Of a DNA stretch of 64,000 nucleotides, positions 11,296-23,326 are shown in pieces. Every line of letters begins with the position of its first letter. Position 1 is the stretch's first letter. This stretch comes from Thelonectria olida. Lineage: Eukaryota > Ascomycota > Sordariomycetes > Hypocreales > Nectriaceae. The stretch spans positions 248,001 through 312,000 of the forward strand of contig JAGPYM010000029.1 in NCBI GenBank assembly GCA_020736575.1, written 5' to 3'. The translations under genes were made by a program, and so were the position numbers. The notes beneath the pieces were generated by a model. That model was not told where the DNA came from, ran no database searches, and saw only the letters and a list, made by a program, of their open reading frames with translations.

Positions 11296-12587
11296 CTATT
11301 CCTTCAAAGAAGTTTCATCATCCTGCTCGTCATAAACCTCTATCCACTCGGCAAAGAGCTTCTGCACCAATACATCCTGTTCCGCCTCCGAAACCTGACG
11401 CTCCTCGTCATCATTATCCCCATCAATCTGAAGCTCAGATGCAGTATCATCAGACGAATTTGAGCTGGGAGGCCGCAAGGGTAGATATCCTGAAGCTTGT
11501 CTCATGAGGCCGCTCCTGGATCCGGGTCGTGGGGGGGGGCGACCTGATATTGCTGCATAGTTGGCGGTTGTGAATAGTTAGACGCCTGCGTGTAGCCCCC
11601 TGGATATACCCCAGGATAGCTCACAGGCGGCAGTTCCGGACGGGTCTTATTATTCTCGCCAACCGATCGCGTTACCCAGAGAAGAATCGTGAGATGCAAG
11701 TCTCCGAAAACGGTCGAATGCCACCTTTGCTCCCACACGTCGACTGAGAGCAGCTCTGCCCCGATCTTTTCCGAGCCTTGGGGCGCGCGCAAATGGGCGT
11801 CGTTCGAGACCTTTCGGGTAGAGAATTTGATCCTGGTCGGCCTAATCGTCTTTCCACTCGTCTTCTGCTCTTCTTTTGTGCTCCCCTTGATTGTTGGGCG
11901 GTCTGATTTCTCTTGTTTCAAGTACAATGAAGCAACTGCCGCCTTACTGGCTGCCATCTCACATACCAGCTCGTCCCTAGACTCGGAAGCACCTGTACTC
12001 GACCTGCAGAGCGTATTAGCGAATGGGAAAAGCAAATATCAATAGGCATGTTACTGTAGGAGAGTGTTCAACTTGTATGTGTGGGCAAGCTGGAGACCTA
12101 CAATCAACGTCATTTTGGCCTTTTCCAAGTCCTGCCTCATTGCTTGCAGTTGTTCCTTTTTGAATGGCCATTTTGAGCGTGGGAGAAACTGTCTCGAAAT
12201 CTTGATCCTGCTGGTAACGATTATGTCTTGGTTGATGGTATCGAGATTTGTACCAATCTCAGCGAAGATTGCGTCGCAGTTTTTTATTGCCGCAGCCAAG
12301 TGAAGGCTCTTGAGGCCGAACTTCTTTCCCCGGGAATGGTCTGTGACTCTTCTGAGAGGTGTTTCATCTGCTCGCTGGATGTTTCATGTTAGTGCGGCCG
12401 ACTGAAGATGTAGAGATGCGTACAAGATACCACAGAGAACGTAAATGTCGGCGTTGATTTTCTGAAGTTCTGCAGGCGCATCTCGGATCGCATGATACAC
12501 CTTCTGCGCCCTGAGGGCTACCTTTTCGCCCAGATCGACGATGCCTACAATGCTTGCCACGAGGCCTATGGCACTTATCGGATCCAT
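11296..12587 (-). CDS. STAND-type fungal N-terminal-domain protein
   Basis: The start at 12587 gives MDPISAIGLVASIVGIVDLG, the typical opening of the fungal N-terminal domain found on STAND/NLR-like and related proteins. Three exons fit exactly: 12587-12431, 12367-12055 and 12003-11502. The introns have GT...AG ends; the second is 51 nt with a CTAATAC branch site. Exon 2 carries the family's conserved middle (AAAIKNCDAIF, then a KWPFKKEQLQAMRQDLEKAK helix). As read, the protein has 323 residues and stops at 11502. One more C in the C9 run at 11531-11539 would shift into the next frame and add about 70 residues, an acidic tail (DGDNDDEERQ) ending near EVYDEQDDE, closed at 11296. That tail looks like real protein, so the longer form is probably native. 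No NTPase domain follows, so any role in self/non-self signalling is inferred only from the domain. Confidence 0.72.
11531..11539 (-). repeat. C9 mononucleotide run inside coding sequence
   Basis: Nine consecutive G on the plus strand (C on the coding strand). The number of bases decides whether the protein stops at 11502 or continues to 11296. Confidence 0.9.
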
Positions 12588-13467
12588 TGGGGGCGAGTGG
12601 TAACCTTGAGCATCAATGAAACTCCTCGGAACATCAGCTCCCGATATGGTGTGATGGTTGAGAAAAGGAAGAGGTGCTTGGAAGGTTACGAAGCCACCAA
12701 CCAGACAGGACATGCCTGTGCCGAGCTGACGCCCGCCTTTTAATATAAATCACTCCATATTTCCTGTTCATTTGATTGGACAATGACCATGGGCAGGGTA
12801 AGCTTATGCAACCCCCTTACTAAGACGGAGGGCATAAATGCATTCACGAAGCACAAGAGGATATTCTAGGCCTGCCACGTCTTACCGCATAACATTCACA
12901 GGAGTGGAGTACCTGCGTGTTCTGGGTTCGCAACACACGGAATACGCTCCCCAGGCGGTAAAACGCAGCGACAACCCCGTACCTCGGAAGCAAACCAACA
13001 AATATTACGTCTATCCGTGATAGAGGACAAGTCATCTCTCATATATCCACTAGGAGAAGGAAGCCGGTGACCTGCCACACCGTCGACACCTTAAGAATGT
13101 CTCGTGTATCCTTTGCTTATCCGATGCCACAACACTCCAGGAACATGGGTCCTTGGCGGTCTTGGAACATCTTGTAAGCGAATAGACTACTCTACTTCGT
13201 GCTCGACCATGATGTCGTGTGATTTCTCCGTCTTGAGGACAAATGGCAATCAGACTGCCCAGTTAACCTGAAATTCGTAGCTACTACAGGCCCGACTATG
13301 GCCCGGTTCCGTTATGCCAGTTCTTAGTTGTTTCCCTTTGCCAACTGGCAGCTGCTCTTTGCATGTCTTCACGCCCCCCGTTGCCCGTATAGACTACATG
13401 CCTATTGTAGAGGTTTATTATTACTTTAGTAATCACGAAGCATTGACACTGACTTCCAACATCACTT
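12588..13467. other. Intergenic, nothing recognised
   Basis: Short frames only. It holds the upstream region of the STAND-type gene (read leftwards) and the 3' flank of the DUF6536 gene. Confidence 0.5.
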
Positions 13468-15664
13468 TCATTGATACCATCTCCCCGCTTTCGGCACTTC
13501 TACTGACCAGCTTGTCAAGCAAGCATGATCCAGACTCTCTCCATCTCTTCCAGCTATAACTCCCCACTTTACTAATTCCGAGGCTGCATTCTCGTCACTC
13601 TCTGGTTGATGGCAAGCAGCGCTCAGCACGGCAGAACAAGTACCTCCCGTAGGGACGGCAGGCTTCATCATCCTCAAACTTGCTCCAATGGTAATCAACA
13701 GTATCAATGATCCTAGGACAATGGAGAAGATGATAGCTATGGGCGAGTAGCCACATGTCGTTATTACCTTTGGCGCCGAAGTTTCGGGTAATGATGTCCA
13801 AAGTGTATCCTCGTGGGCAACAAGCCTCACAAAGAAAATCGACTGCGAGATCAACCAGTGGAGTGTTGCGGACCCAGCTATCAGGGGCACTCCATATCTC
13901 TGTAGCCAGAACGGGGGCAAGTAGTCAGCGTGTCATTGATCGGTTAATGTGTAGCAGCGTATAGCCTTCCTATTCAGGCACTCACAAGAGGAAGCGATAG
14001 CCAGTAGGTCTTTCGCTGGAGCCCAACTGGGTATGTGGTGCGAAGGCCCTTGCGCTTCATCCCATAGCTGTTCCACTCAACCCCAACAAGCATGGCCGTC
14101 CACATCCCATTGATAGCCGCGTAGAGGAGAGACAGGATCAACTGCGGCAAGTTGGACATGAGCACCATCCTGATGGGCCCATCAAATGCGCCAAAGAAGA
14201 TGAGGGAGTCGACTCTCACTTCCCCAAAGCCTCTGTTCCAAAGGTCAGCAAGACTTGGAGTCACTTCAGTTTCAGCCAGTATATGGCTGATGCCCATCTG
14301 CAACAAGACAGAAGCAGCAATGACTTTGGAGATGCAACTATCATCCTGTTAACCAAAACAAAGGCAACTCGGCTAGTAGTAGTCAGTGCCTTACAAGAAA
14401 ACAGTGACTCCATATCTCCGTGGTGAAACAGACGTGGCCCAACGATGCTTCTTCGGAAGCCACACTCGAGGTCCAGCTTCCCAAGATACCGGTTGACGAG
14501 AAGGCTTTGAGAGGAGACATTGGCCCTCGGTAGCTGGATCTGGATCCTCGAGAAATGAGGCCAGGGCATCTATCGAATGGTAAGCAAGGGTTAGCCGCCA
14601 GATAACTTGAACCAACCTCCGAGGATCAAGAGAGGCTTCTTGTCCAGGGATAGCCACGTTAAAGCCAGTCCCACGAGCTTGAGCACGTTGCACCCTACGA
14701 CAATAGCAAGGAGAGGGATACTCAGGATCAGCCTGCAGTGCTCGGACACCGGTTTGCTAAGGCAATAATCCACTCGCATATATCTTTCCTCGCCCTCAAC
14801 ATGAACTGCGCCGGCATTAACTTTCCAATTCTCCGGATCGACCGACGACACATCACATGTCGTCACCTCTTGCGTTGATCCGTCGCAGATCCAGTCATAA
14901 GCGGTTCCTGAGGAGGATAGCGGATCTCCGCCCCAGATATGAATATCGCCGGTTTTATTATCTGGTATCGAGGGATCGAGAATCAAAATGACCTCCCCAC
15001 GGTCAGACATGAGTTTCCGTGCATAATTTGTGATGCATTCCTCATTTTCAAGCCTTTCATACTCATTTAGCGATGTTTTGAGGGCCTGGTACAGTTCAGT
15101 CTCGAATTCAAAATCTGGATCGTTGAGATCCTTCCACCTGGCGGCATAGACCGTATAACGGCTGACGCCCGTCTCGAAAGACACAACCGAGTTGTAGCTA
15201 TTGAACAATTAGCGAATAGTTTTCTTGCAGTGTCCAGAATTACTCTACAGCAAATGAATGGGGAGCGAGCTGAACGCCAAGACGACCCAGGCTACCACTC
15301 TTTTCCGAGATATTCGGCTCAGGTTGTGAAACGACGAGACGCCAATATCTAGGTACTCTCGTTTTCCGTGTGCCAAATCAATCTCATGTCTCGTAGGCGC
15401 TGTCAACACTTGCTGCATGTAGTTGCCAGCGCCCAGAAGGGCCGTTGCCAAAATATTGATGGCAAGATGCAGCCATATGCTGATTTGTTTGGCTTCGTTG
15501 CAGCCGCCGCTGAACATGGCCCCTTCCATGCCACTGTAGCCGGACGTGTCCAGGCGAGGGATGGCGACAACGAGGAAGACGACGTTGACGGCAGTGACTG
15601 CGGCTGCTACTGCGGTACAGCGAGCAAGACCGGATCGCCATCCACTGAAATACTGCGACGGCAT
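13468..15664 (-). CDS. DUF6536 multi-pass membrane protein
   Basis: Five exons on the minus strand fit without any break: 15664-15249, 15197-14617, 14569-14395, 14337-13986 and 13899-13468, giving 651 residues. All introns are GT...AG and 47-86 nt long. The start MPSQYFSGWRSGLARC leads straight into the DUF6536 signature: a first membrane helix, GGC, LHLAINILATALLGAGNYMQQ, APTRHEIDLAHGKREYLDIG, then a helix ending LPIHLLYNS. An extracytoplasmic-looking region with several cysteines follows. The second half carries helices around LWNRGFGEV, LPQLILSLLYAAINGMW, LHWLISQSIFFV and CGYSPIAIIF, ending with the family's CSAVLSAACH and LKWG-like VKWGVIAG stretch. About eight membrane segments are visible. 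The molecular function of the family is unknown. The gene appears intact, unlike many neighbours. Confidence 0.85.
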
Positions 15665-16599
15665 GATGACTGTGGAATCTTAAGCAAGGGGTACGATGGA
15701 CCTCGAAGATGCGACGGAAGTGGGCAGTGTCTCTCCTTGTAGGCATTCAGTGAGCGCTCGAGACTAAGATTGGGGCTTGACGGCTGGCATTGGCTAGTTT
15801 GCCAAGGTCCAGCCGCAGGGCTACTATGACCGTTTAATGCAAATGGACTGCTGCGAAACGTCTTGAACCATCCCTAATTAGAACCTCTTGGATCTAGATA
15901 AACTTGAATAGGAGTTTCTTATTTTGAACCACAGAATTCGACGCTGACAAGCTCCGAGCTCACGGTGGCATAATGCTAAGAACGCTGGTGAACTGGATGC
16001 AATCCCAAGTCCCTCACAAGCATTCGGGAGACACTCACCGGCTTGAGAGTAAGACAAGGCATTTTCCCCAGGCTAGTTAGTACTCAAGCCACAACGCAGC
16101 GTGTGAATAGCTCGTGACCAGCCCCTGAAGGCTAACCTTCAAGCTAGCGAGCTTCGGGCGTTTTCTTCCCTCTCCGTCGTCTTCTCAAGGGTGGAGTTGA
16201 CATTAACCACTTCTTTATTGTGTCGCCAGAGGAGGCGTGTGTCATGTTATCCGGCTACTAGTCTCGAAAGGACTGCGTGCCAACACTCTTGACGAATTCG
16301 GGGAGACAGCTGCTTATTGGGGTTCCAGCACCGCCGCTTGGTCTGCCTCGAACGACTTCTCACCCTACCCAGGAGTGAAAATCAAATAAAGGTCACTTGA
16401 AAAAAAAACCAGACGAACAAACCCACGGAACGCTGGACTAACGGAACGTTTGACTAACGCAACTCTTAGCGGAGCTATTCTCGGCACCTAGGCATGCAGC
16501 ATAGCCTTTCCATTCCCATTGGAGCGTGACAGCTTTGATAGTGGCGTCGGCTGTCAGAGAGGAAACTGCCTGCTGGAAGGGTCTTGAAAGGCCTTGAAT
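15665..16599. other. Intergenic, nothing recognised
   Basis: Contains an A9 run near 16399 and an imperfect short direct repeat (GGAACG-N5-GACTAACG) at about 16427-16457. No gene is seen. Confidence 0.5.
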
Positions 16600-17764
16600 T
16601 CATGACTTCCTATGTAATAGAGGCAGTTCTTGTACGCCAACTTGGGTAACTAGGCGAGAATAATGTTCAACTCTTCTATGTTTGTCAAAAGCAAACACTC
16701 TTTCTTTTCCTTTTCTACACTTTGCCAAGTCAATGGTGGCACATACGAGTTCATCACCCTTGGTCTTGGCCTCGGCGACAATATGCCCGTAAGGATCGAT
16801 AATGCTGGAGCCTGCAATCAGCGATCCGTGATCTTCCTTGCCGGCTTTAGCTGCATGAATGCTGTAACACGCGTTCTGGTAGCTTCCTGCTTGGCACGAC
16901 AGGCGGTGGTGGAAGAGAGCTTCTTCTTCTTGCTCAGTGTTTGTTCCTTCGTATTGCGGGGCAGAGGCAGTGGTGTTATAACCCTCCTAGATTCCGTTGT
17001 AAGGCCATGTTGCCGAGTGAATGATGCTGGATTCTGGAACGACGAATGCAACTTACCACGAGCAGTTCTATGCCTTGTAATCCATAGCATCTCCACCCTT
17101 CAGCCCATCGACGATCGTTGCAGATCAGCATACCCAAAATTGGGTCCCCCAAGCCCTCAGTTTCCTTTATCGGGCCGTGAGTGCTTTCAGCATTCTCGGC
17201 TTTTAGAGTCCCTTCTATTAACCCTTCCACTCGGAACGCCTGGAAGCCAAGATCCCCGGGAGTAAAGTATCTTTTCTCCAGTTGTTGGCTCACACCAGGA
17301 CGTGTGTCTGGCTCGTAGCGACCGGGCAGATGGACTTTTCTGTACTTGGCGACACAACGCCGCTGAGTGCTTGAGTAATACACAGCAGTGTTGTAGTCGG
17401 TAGTTTTGCCGCTCTCATCCTGCCAGCGCTCTGCGTAACCGAAAGAGATATCAATTCCAAGTTCGTTAGCTTTGTCGATGAGAGGTTTAACGTTGGGCGA
17501 TTGGACGATTGCATAAGGATTGGAAGGAGATGCAGGCTCAAAGAATGCTGCAATCTTTTCCGGGTCCTCGATGATGTAGGATGGAAAGAAGGTCGTGAAT
17601 GCGAGTTCTGGATACACCACTAATCTGACTTTCTTTTCTGCGGCCTCTTCGAGCAGTTTGGCCATTCGAGCCAGAGTCTCCGGACGTGGTGTATCGAGAC
17701 TCGGCACTGGTCCTAGCTGGGCCGCTGCCACAGTCAACAACCTGCGAGTTGGCGTCGGACTCAT
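16600..17764 (-). CDS. N-carbamoyl-D-amino-acid hydrolase-like (nitrilase superfamily)
   Basis: Two exons, 17764-17057 and 16986-16600, are joined by a 70-nt intron with a perfect GTAAGT donor. Both are whole codons and give 364 residues. The nitrilase-superfamily triad is complete: Glu53 in VYPELAFTTFF, Lys143 in KYRKVHLPG and Cys215 in LICNDRRW. The LICNDRRW-x-GW-x-YGLQG context is typical of D-carbamoylases, which release D-amino acids, CO2 and ammonia from N-carbamoyl-D-amino acids. The C-terminal exon (EGYNTTASAPQYEGTN, then GSSIIDPYGHIVAEA) is also as expected. No signal peptide is seen, so it should be cytosolic. It starts only about 120 bp from a truncated EST1-type gene pointing the other way. 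Amidase activity on another carbamoyl or amide substrate is the main alternative. Confidence 0.88.
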
Positions 17765-17906
17765 TGCAATAAGATATGAGGTACAAACTCTTGGAATTGA
17801 AGGTTCATTTCCATCGAAGTTGTCGATAAAATGCGAAGTTATTCGTTTGAGGCTTGGGAAGCAAATAAAGTACGGTTGACATGATTACGCCGAGAAGAAT
17901 CAACGG

Positions 17907-19489
17907 TTGCTATCTATCGACCGATGGGTACTGCCAAGGATCGGCTCGGAGGAGCACCACGACTTCTTCTTGGCCTCTCAGCACCCTTCAGCAAGTCCAC
18001 CGCTTCGTCGTCTTGCCTCCAAATATGCTATGCCCGCTCGGATGTGGAGACATGGAATACACTCTTTCCTCGAACTCCTTCGCCATCGATTGCCAGAATC
18101 CCTTGAACACATGCTCAGCTTCCTATATCTTGCATACAGTATGATGGCGCTACTATATGAGACAGTTCCAGCCTTTGAAGATACTTGGATTGAATGTCTA
18201 GGCGATCTCGGCCGTTACAGAATGGCAATTGAAGATGACGATATTAGGGATCGAGAAGTCTGGACAGGCGTCAGTCGGCATTGGTACAGCAAAGCATCAG
18301 ACAAGAGCCCATCCACCGGCCGCCTATATCACCATCTGGCCATTCTTGCCCGGCCCAATGCTTTACAGCAGCTGTATTACTACACCAAGTCACTGTGTGT
18401 ACCGCTGCCATTTCTCAGCGCGAGAGAAAGCATTATGACACTCTTTGACCCTGTCCTGGCCTCGAACCCATCATGTCTGTCCCCGATCGATTTCGCGTTT
18501 GTTCGAGTGCACGGCATCCTTTTTTCAGGAAAGTCGAAGCGCCACTCGCAGGAGGGGATGGAGGAATTTTTGGGCCTACTCGACAGTAGCATTACCCGCA
18601 CGACGAAGCGATGGCTCGAATCAGGGTAAGTCGATTAAGCAATCAGCCACTATGACATATTACTAATTTGGACAGGTACTACATCGGTATCTCACTAGCC
18701 TGTACTTTGCTTGGGTATGGGTCTGAATCCAACTCGCTGTTCAAAACCTTGGCTACTCGCCAAAACCCAGACGATGCAGATGTTCCCATGGATGGGGCAA
18801 CGCCGGAAACAAGTCATGATGACACCTTTGACAATGCATGGTCCTTTGCGCTCCGAACCTACAGGATTGTAATTCACCGCTGGGGACACATGGATACTCT
18901 CCCTTTCGTTCACACGGCATTGGTCTTCAATAATTTGATGGGCCATCATCCAGATGCCACGGCCAACCTCGAACAACAGTATTCTTGGAGGGTTACTTCA
19001 ACTATGCTGAATTACCTGTTTGAATCGTTATCATGCGAACCGAGGATAGGCGGCGAATTCCCTCTTCTCGAGCACGAGGAAGCCCCGCGACCACTACCGG
19101 AGGACTATGCTATGCGAGGCCTAGTCTACGCTAAAGACTACTTTCCTTCGAGGTGGTTTACCAACGAGAAGATTGACGAAGGCGAGAAGCATTTCGAACT
19201 GGTCTCCATGGCGGACGAGAGAAGCCTCGCCCACCTGAGTCATCATGAATCCATACGACTGGCGAAGCGGACATGTTGTTCGAACCGGCATCGATGGCCG
19301 GCATCAGACACGTGCGGCTCTTCCCCTTGGGAGATCCAAGTGAACTTGTTGTGTGTCATGTCACAAGCCATCACCTTTATCGTTTCGAGCTGCTCTCCAC
19401 GCTTCATCCAAACCCCGACGCCAGTCTCCTCCTGGCCGACAGGCATGGAGACTGGGTTCGAGTCTCTCACGCCGTGGCTGAGCGTGTAG
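17907..19489 (+). pseudogene. EST1-type DNA/RNA-binding-domain gene, truncated at both ends
   Basis: Homology to the fungal 'DNA/RNA-binding domain, Est1-type' family starts abruptly at EHHDFFLASQHPS near 17955 and runs through KYAMPARMWRHGIHSFLELLR, GRLYHHLAILARPNALQQLYYY and SLCVPLPFLSARES. A clean 50-nt intron (about 18628-18677) joins it to YYIGISLACTLLGYG and on to RWFTNEKIDEGEKHFELVSMADER near 19230. The frame is open from 17880 but has no convincing ATG, and the long N-terminal part of the family is missing. After MADER the frame continues to 19489 with unrelated sequence. The fragment thus looks cut on both sides, the left cut lying next to the carbamoylase promoter. Family members bind nucleic acid and relate to telomerase and nonsense-mediated-decay factors. 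A function for this remnant is doubtful. Confidence 0.75.
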
Positions 19490-19851
19490 GTCAAGACGTT
19501 ACTTTACCTGGGTCAAGCGAAATATGTACGACTGTGAGCATGTAGGCTGCACCCGTCTCCTCTGCTATCGGCGTGTTGGCCCTCGTTGGGTCTCTCTCAT
19601 GTCAGAACTTCTGGACAAAAGAATAGTAGGATCCGTTGTGGAGTTGGGGAGTTGTCAACTCTCAAGATTACACTTGTAGCTTGGTAATTGAAGAAAATGA
19701 TGCGTTCCGAGGCGAATAGCCCGCCCATATAGGAAGCGCGATAAGATATAAGAGAGCGTTTTCATAGCATTAGCTGGACAAGCTCCAAGGAGCAAGCCGA
19801 AGATACAAGTGATCTCTTGTTTCCCTCTTGTGCACTTGATATTCTACATAA
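19490..19851. other. Junction between two gene fragments
   Basis: A further plus-strand frame (19273-19545) reads like ordinary protein (LFPLGDPSELVVCHVTSHH, then HPNPDASLLLADRHG) but matches no family I know. It overlaps the end of the EST1-type frame in another phase. The rest of the stretch is empty. Confidence 0.4.
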
Positions 19852-20660
19852 TCACTGTGAGAAGGTCCTGGAGGGGCCGCCCCAAGACATGGTCCATCGC
19901 CAGCCTCGCATATAGAAATAGGCATCGCATCGGCCCATTATGGTCTTTGCAACGTGAGAGCGGCTTCCAGGTGGGATTGACGAGCTAGAAAGTCGGTGCT
20001 GGATATAGGCGGCAATGTCGGACTCAACACGCTGCTTGTCCAGCCGGATATCGAGTACCTTGACGGCCCTCGCAATCTTCTCGACGACTGCCACCGGACG
20101 GCTGGTCATGACAAGCTTCACTTCGAGGGGGTGCCACTGACTCAGTTCGTAAAAATGCTGTAGAAGAGACTCTAGGCTCTCCTGGTCCATCTCACCGAGA
20201 GCATCGACGAGGATGTAGGCTTTGGGCAAATGCGACAATGCCGTACGGAGGAGGCGGAATATCCTCAAGTGGTAGCTCGTCAATGCCGACTTGTTGGCTA
20301 TGGTCGTCTCTGATGCATTTCTTGAGCTAGTTCGTGATGTCGCCTACTACGGCTGCTGGCTCTGGTAGAATGTTGCCGGGGTTGAAGTCGCGGACATCTC
20401 TGCGCCTTATGAAAACGGTGTCATCACCAGACTCTTCACTGTTGAAGCCAACGCCTTCAAACTCATCGCCGTCCGACTCGATATCATCGTACAACAGACT
20501 CATGGCTGCGTCGCGGGAGCGATGGCGGACTGACTCGTGCGGGGATGTTAGAGACAGTGGAATGATAACATCGAAGGCATCCACGTAAAAGTGCTGGTTA
20601 TTGATCGAGGCTGTGCAGTAGCCTCCCCGGTCACCCCACGAGATGACGCCTGTCTGAAGG
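19852..20660 (-). pseudogene. NACHT/ankyrin-type STAND gene fragment
   Basis: Two pieces of one fungal NLR-like gene are seen on the minus strand. The distal piece (about 20640-20327) has GVISWGDRGGYCTASI, FYVDAFDVIIPLS and VRDFNPGNILPEP, the region that normally precedes the NACHT domain. It ends in a TAG. The P-loop part that should follow is missing. The proximal piece (20283-19852) has the Walker B strand KAYILVDALGEMD and the sensor VKLVMTSRP, then LDIRLDKQRVESDIAAYI. Near 19905 a one-base shift moves the continuation (FLYARLAMDHVLGRPLQDLL) out of frame. Loss of the P-loop plus two breaks make it dead. Intact relatives are signalling NTPases of programmed cell death and self/non-self recognition. 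Confidence 0.78.
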
Positions 20661-21210
20661 CTTGGCAGACCTCAACATCTTGTCCTTTTATTATACTACC
20701 GCAATTACTGTTACTATTATACAAATAGCGAGGATGGATTAAGTGAGGCCCGCATAAAGGCCACGACCGTGACTGAGTGCTTCACGTCAACATTCAGGCG
20801 GCTGGTCAACAACAGACCAAGACGTATTATTTTGTCCCCCGTAATTGTGCGGTTTAAAAAGAAAAGACCATGGAGAGTAGACCTTGACCAGAATATGGCC
20901 CCGATGAATCGAGTAACGGGAAAGAATCGGCCAAAGATCTTGCCGGCGCTCATTTTTATAGTGGAAGTTTCATTATTGCAGTAATGTTAAGTTTTGGCAA
21001 AGGTGGCAGAGACAGTCTTTAAACAATTTATGACCAACGTGACAGACAGCAGCAGAGCAAGTTCATGTGCCTCCGGTATCCTACGAAGTATCCCTGCCAG
21101 GTTCCGGGCTCTGATGGAAGACGCTCCTTGTAGCCTGGGCCGAGGCTAAACCAATATGAGCTGTCTCAACCCCTCTCCACCTCAGTTGAGATACTTCACG
21201 TGTGCCTCCC
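20661..21210. other. Intergenic, HET gene promoter region
   Basis: Moderately A+T-rich with no convincing frame. It ends at the HET gene's start. Confidence 0.5.
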
Positions 21211-23326
21211 ATGAGTCAATCTACGCCATTCCAGGCCGCTCTCTCGGCTCAAACCCTCTGCATCCAATGCGAACAGCTTCCAGCGGCTTGGCTCGTTCCC
21301 CGATTTTACGACCTACGCGACAGTAAGTACCCAGAGCATAAGGAGCCTTATCATTACCGGACGTATTCTACTTGGACTGAATTGAAGGCGGCTGCTTCTA
21401 CCTGTGCTTTATGTGCCCTCATTGTTCGCGAGGCGCACAGTACTCTTAGAAGACCGTATCCGCAGACAAACCAGCATGGTGTTCTCTTCCAGGCCTTCGG
21501 GGGCTCCCGCCTAGAGGTTTGGTGCGTTGAGGCTAGGAAATGTGCGCAGCTGAAAGTTGCTCTTGATGGAGGTATGTGCCACGTTTTGAGGGAGCAGAAG
21601 ACCTGGCGCGCTTGATATATCAGAGAACATGGCTGAAAGCTGAAACTGCCTCCTAGCCGACATCCATCGGATTCCAGCGCACGCAAAAGATCTCTTCGAC
21701 TCACGCATCGTTAGTCGGTATGCGGGCGATAGCCGAAATATCGCAACCATCAGACATTGGCTATCGGTATGCACTTCATCTCATGCCAACTGTCCAAAAT
21801 GGGCATCGTCCCGACAGATCGGACAGCGTCATCTCCCTACTCGGGTCCTTGATGTCGGAAAAGTGGGAGACGATTCCATTCGGCTTCACCTGTCTGAGGA
21901 GAGTGACACCTCGGACTATATCACACTCAGCTACTGCTGGGGTCCCCGGAAAAATCCAATCGTGACTACGCGAGAGAGTCTGTCTCGCCATATGAACACA
22001 GGCATCCAAGTCTCCGATCTTCCCGAAACTCTGAGAGATACTGTGCGCTTGACTCAGCTGCTCAATGTCAAGTACTTGTGGATCGACGCCTTGTGCATTG
22101 TCCAAGGTGACCGTGATGACTGGATCCGTGAGGCTGCACAGATGAGTTCTGTTTACTCGCAGGCTCTCCTCACAATTGCCGCTGATGGAGCGCCGGACAC
22201 CTACGCGGGACTATTTCGAGAGAGGTCGGCACGTCATGGGACCTCGGTCGAGCTACCATGGCCACTAGATGAGCCAGATGACGGGGCTGGTCCCTTAAGA
22301 TTACACATTACTCCGCACTTCCGGAGCTTCAAGGACCAGATTGAGAGTGCGCCATTGTCAAAAAGAGGCTGGACATTTCAGGAGCGTGCGTTGAGCGCCA
22401 GAATCGTTCATTTCACGCCCGAGATGTGCTACTGGGAGTGCAAGGACGCCTGCATTGGCGAGGACGACGAGATTGGGAAGTACAGTGTACAGGATGGTTT
22501 CTTTCATCTCAAGGACCTGCTGCTTCCTCCTGACGGACAACGAGTACTCACAAAAGCCAAAATGCACGACAAGTGGGCTTGGGTCGTGGAGAAATACAGC
22601 CATCGCCAACTGACGAATGCGGACGATCTGTTCGCGGCGCTGGAAGGAATAGCTGTCGTCTTCGCAGAGAAAGACATGTTCGGCAAGTACTGCTGCGGGC
22701 TCTGGGAGGACAACTTTCTGCGGCATTTGCTTTGGTTTTGTAGCCGTCCTGACGACGGCAGTCAGGGGATTCCGCATCGGCGACCTGAGAAATACCGTGC
22801 GCCAACGTGGTCATGGGCTTCGATCCATGGACCAGTGGAGAATCCTGCCATTCAGATCTACTTTGACCACTCGTCTGCGGGGATCGAAATGACGGATCAG
22901 CTTGGGAAAGATGGCTTATTGAGTCATAGCATTCTCGCTGTGGAAGCGGTTACGGTTGAAACGGAGGGCCCGTCTGGCTTTGGGCCTGTGCGGTCGGCTT
23001 CACTAAGGGCCAAAGGCATTCTTCATCCAGTTCTGCTAGGAAGACAGACCAGACGGAGAGAGTATGAGCTGGTGCTCGAGGGTGGTGATGTTGTTGGCTC
23101 AGTTCGATGGGACGTTGATGATGAGCCGCCCGTGAGTTTACAGCTCTGGATTTGTCCTGTTATGCAACGGCAGAAGGTGACAGCTGGATGGGCAGTGAGT
23201 GATTGTTTGCTGCTTTGTACTGCCAAGAATAGGCGGCATATGGAGTTTGAAAGGGTAGGGAAAGGAATCGCAGCAAACTTTTGGGCGCAAGGGACAGTTC
23301 ATTTGCAGTCATTTTCGATGGTTTGA
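21211..23326 (+). CDS. HET-domain (heterokaryon incompatibility) protein
   Basis: Two exons, 21211-21571 and 21657-23326, around an 85-nt GT...AG intron give 676 residues. The ATG at 21211 (MSQSTPFQAAL) is preferred over non-ATG options just upstream. The N-terminal part has the cysteine pairs CIQC and CALC that often precede HET domains. The HET domain has all three signature blocks: YITLSYCWG, YLWIDALCIVQGDRDDW and RGWTFQERALSARIVHF. The C-terminal part has FGKYCCGLW and PTWSWASI, typical of the large fungal HET family. HET proteins trigger cell death when incompatible individuals fuse; the partner here is unknown. The gene appears intact. A second HET gene lies about 5 kb downstream, but the two proteins are clearly diverged. 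Confidence 0.9.

Noticed and set aside
14345..14394. Splicing of DUF6536 intron 3 at the first AG (AACAG at 14346)
   Set aside because: It would lead to a stop after 27 codons; the next AG at 14338 restores the frame and the family's membrane helix.
16663..17265. 200-codon plus-strand frame
   Set aside because: It lies opposite the carbamoylase, whose two exons and catalytic residues account for the sequence.
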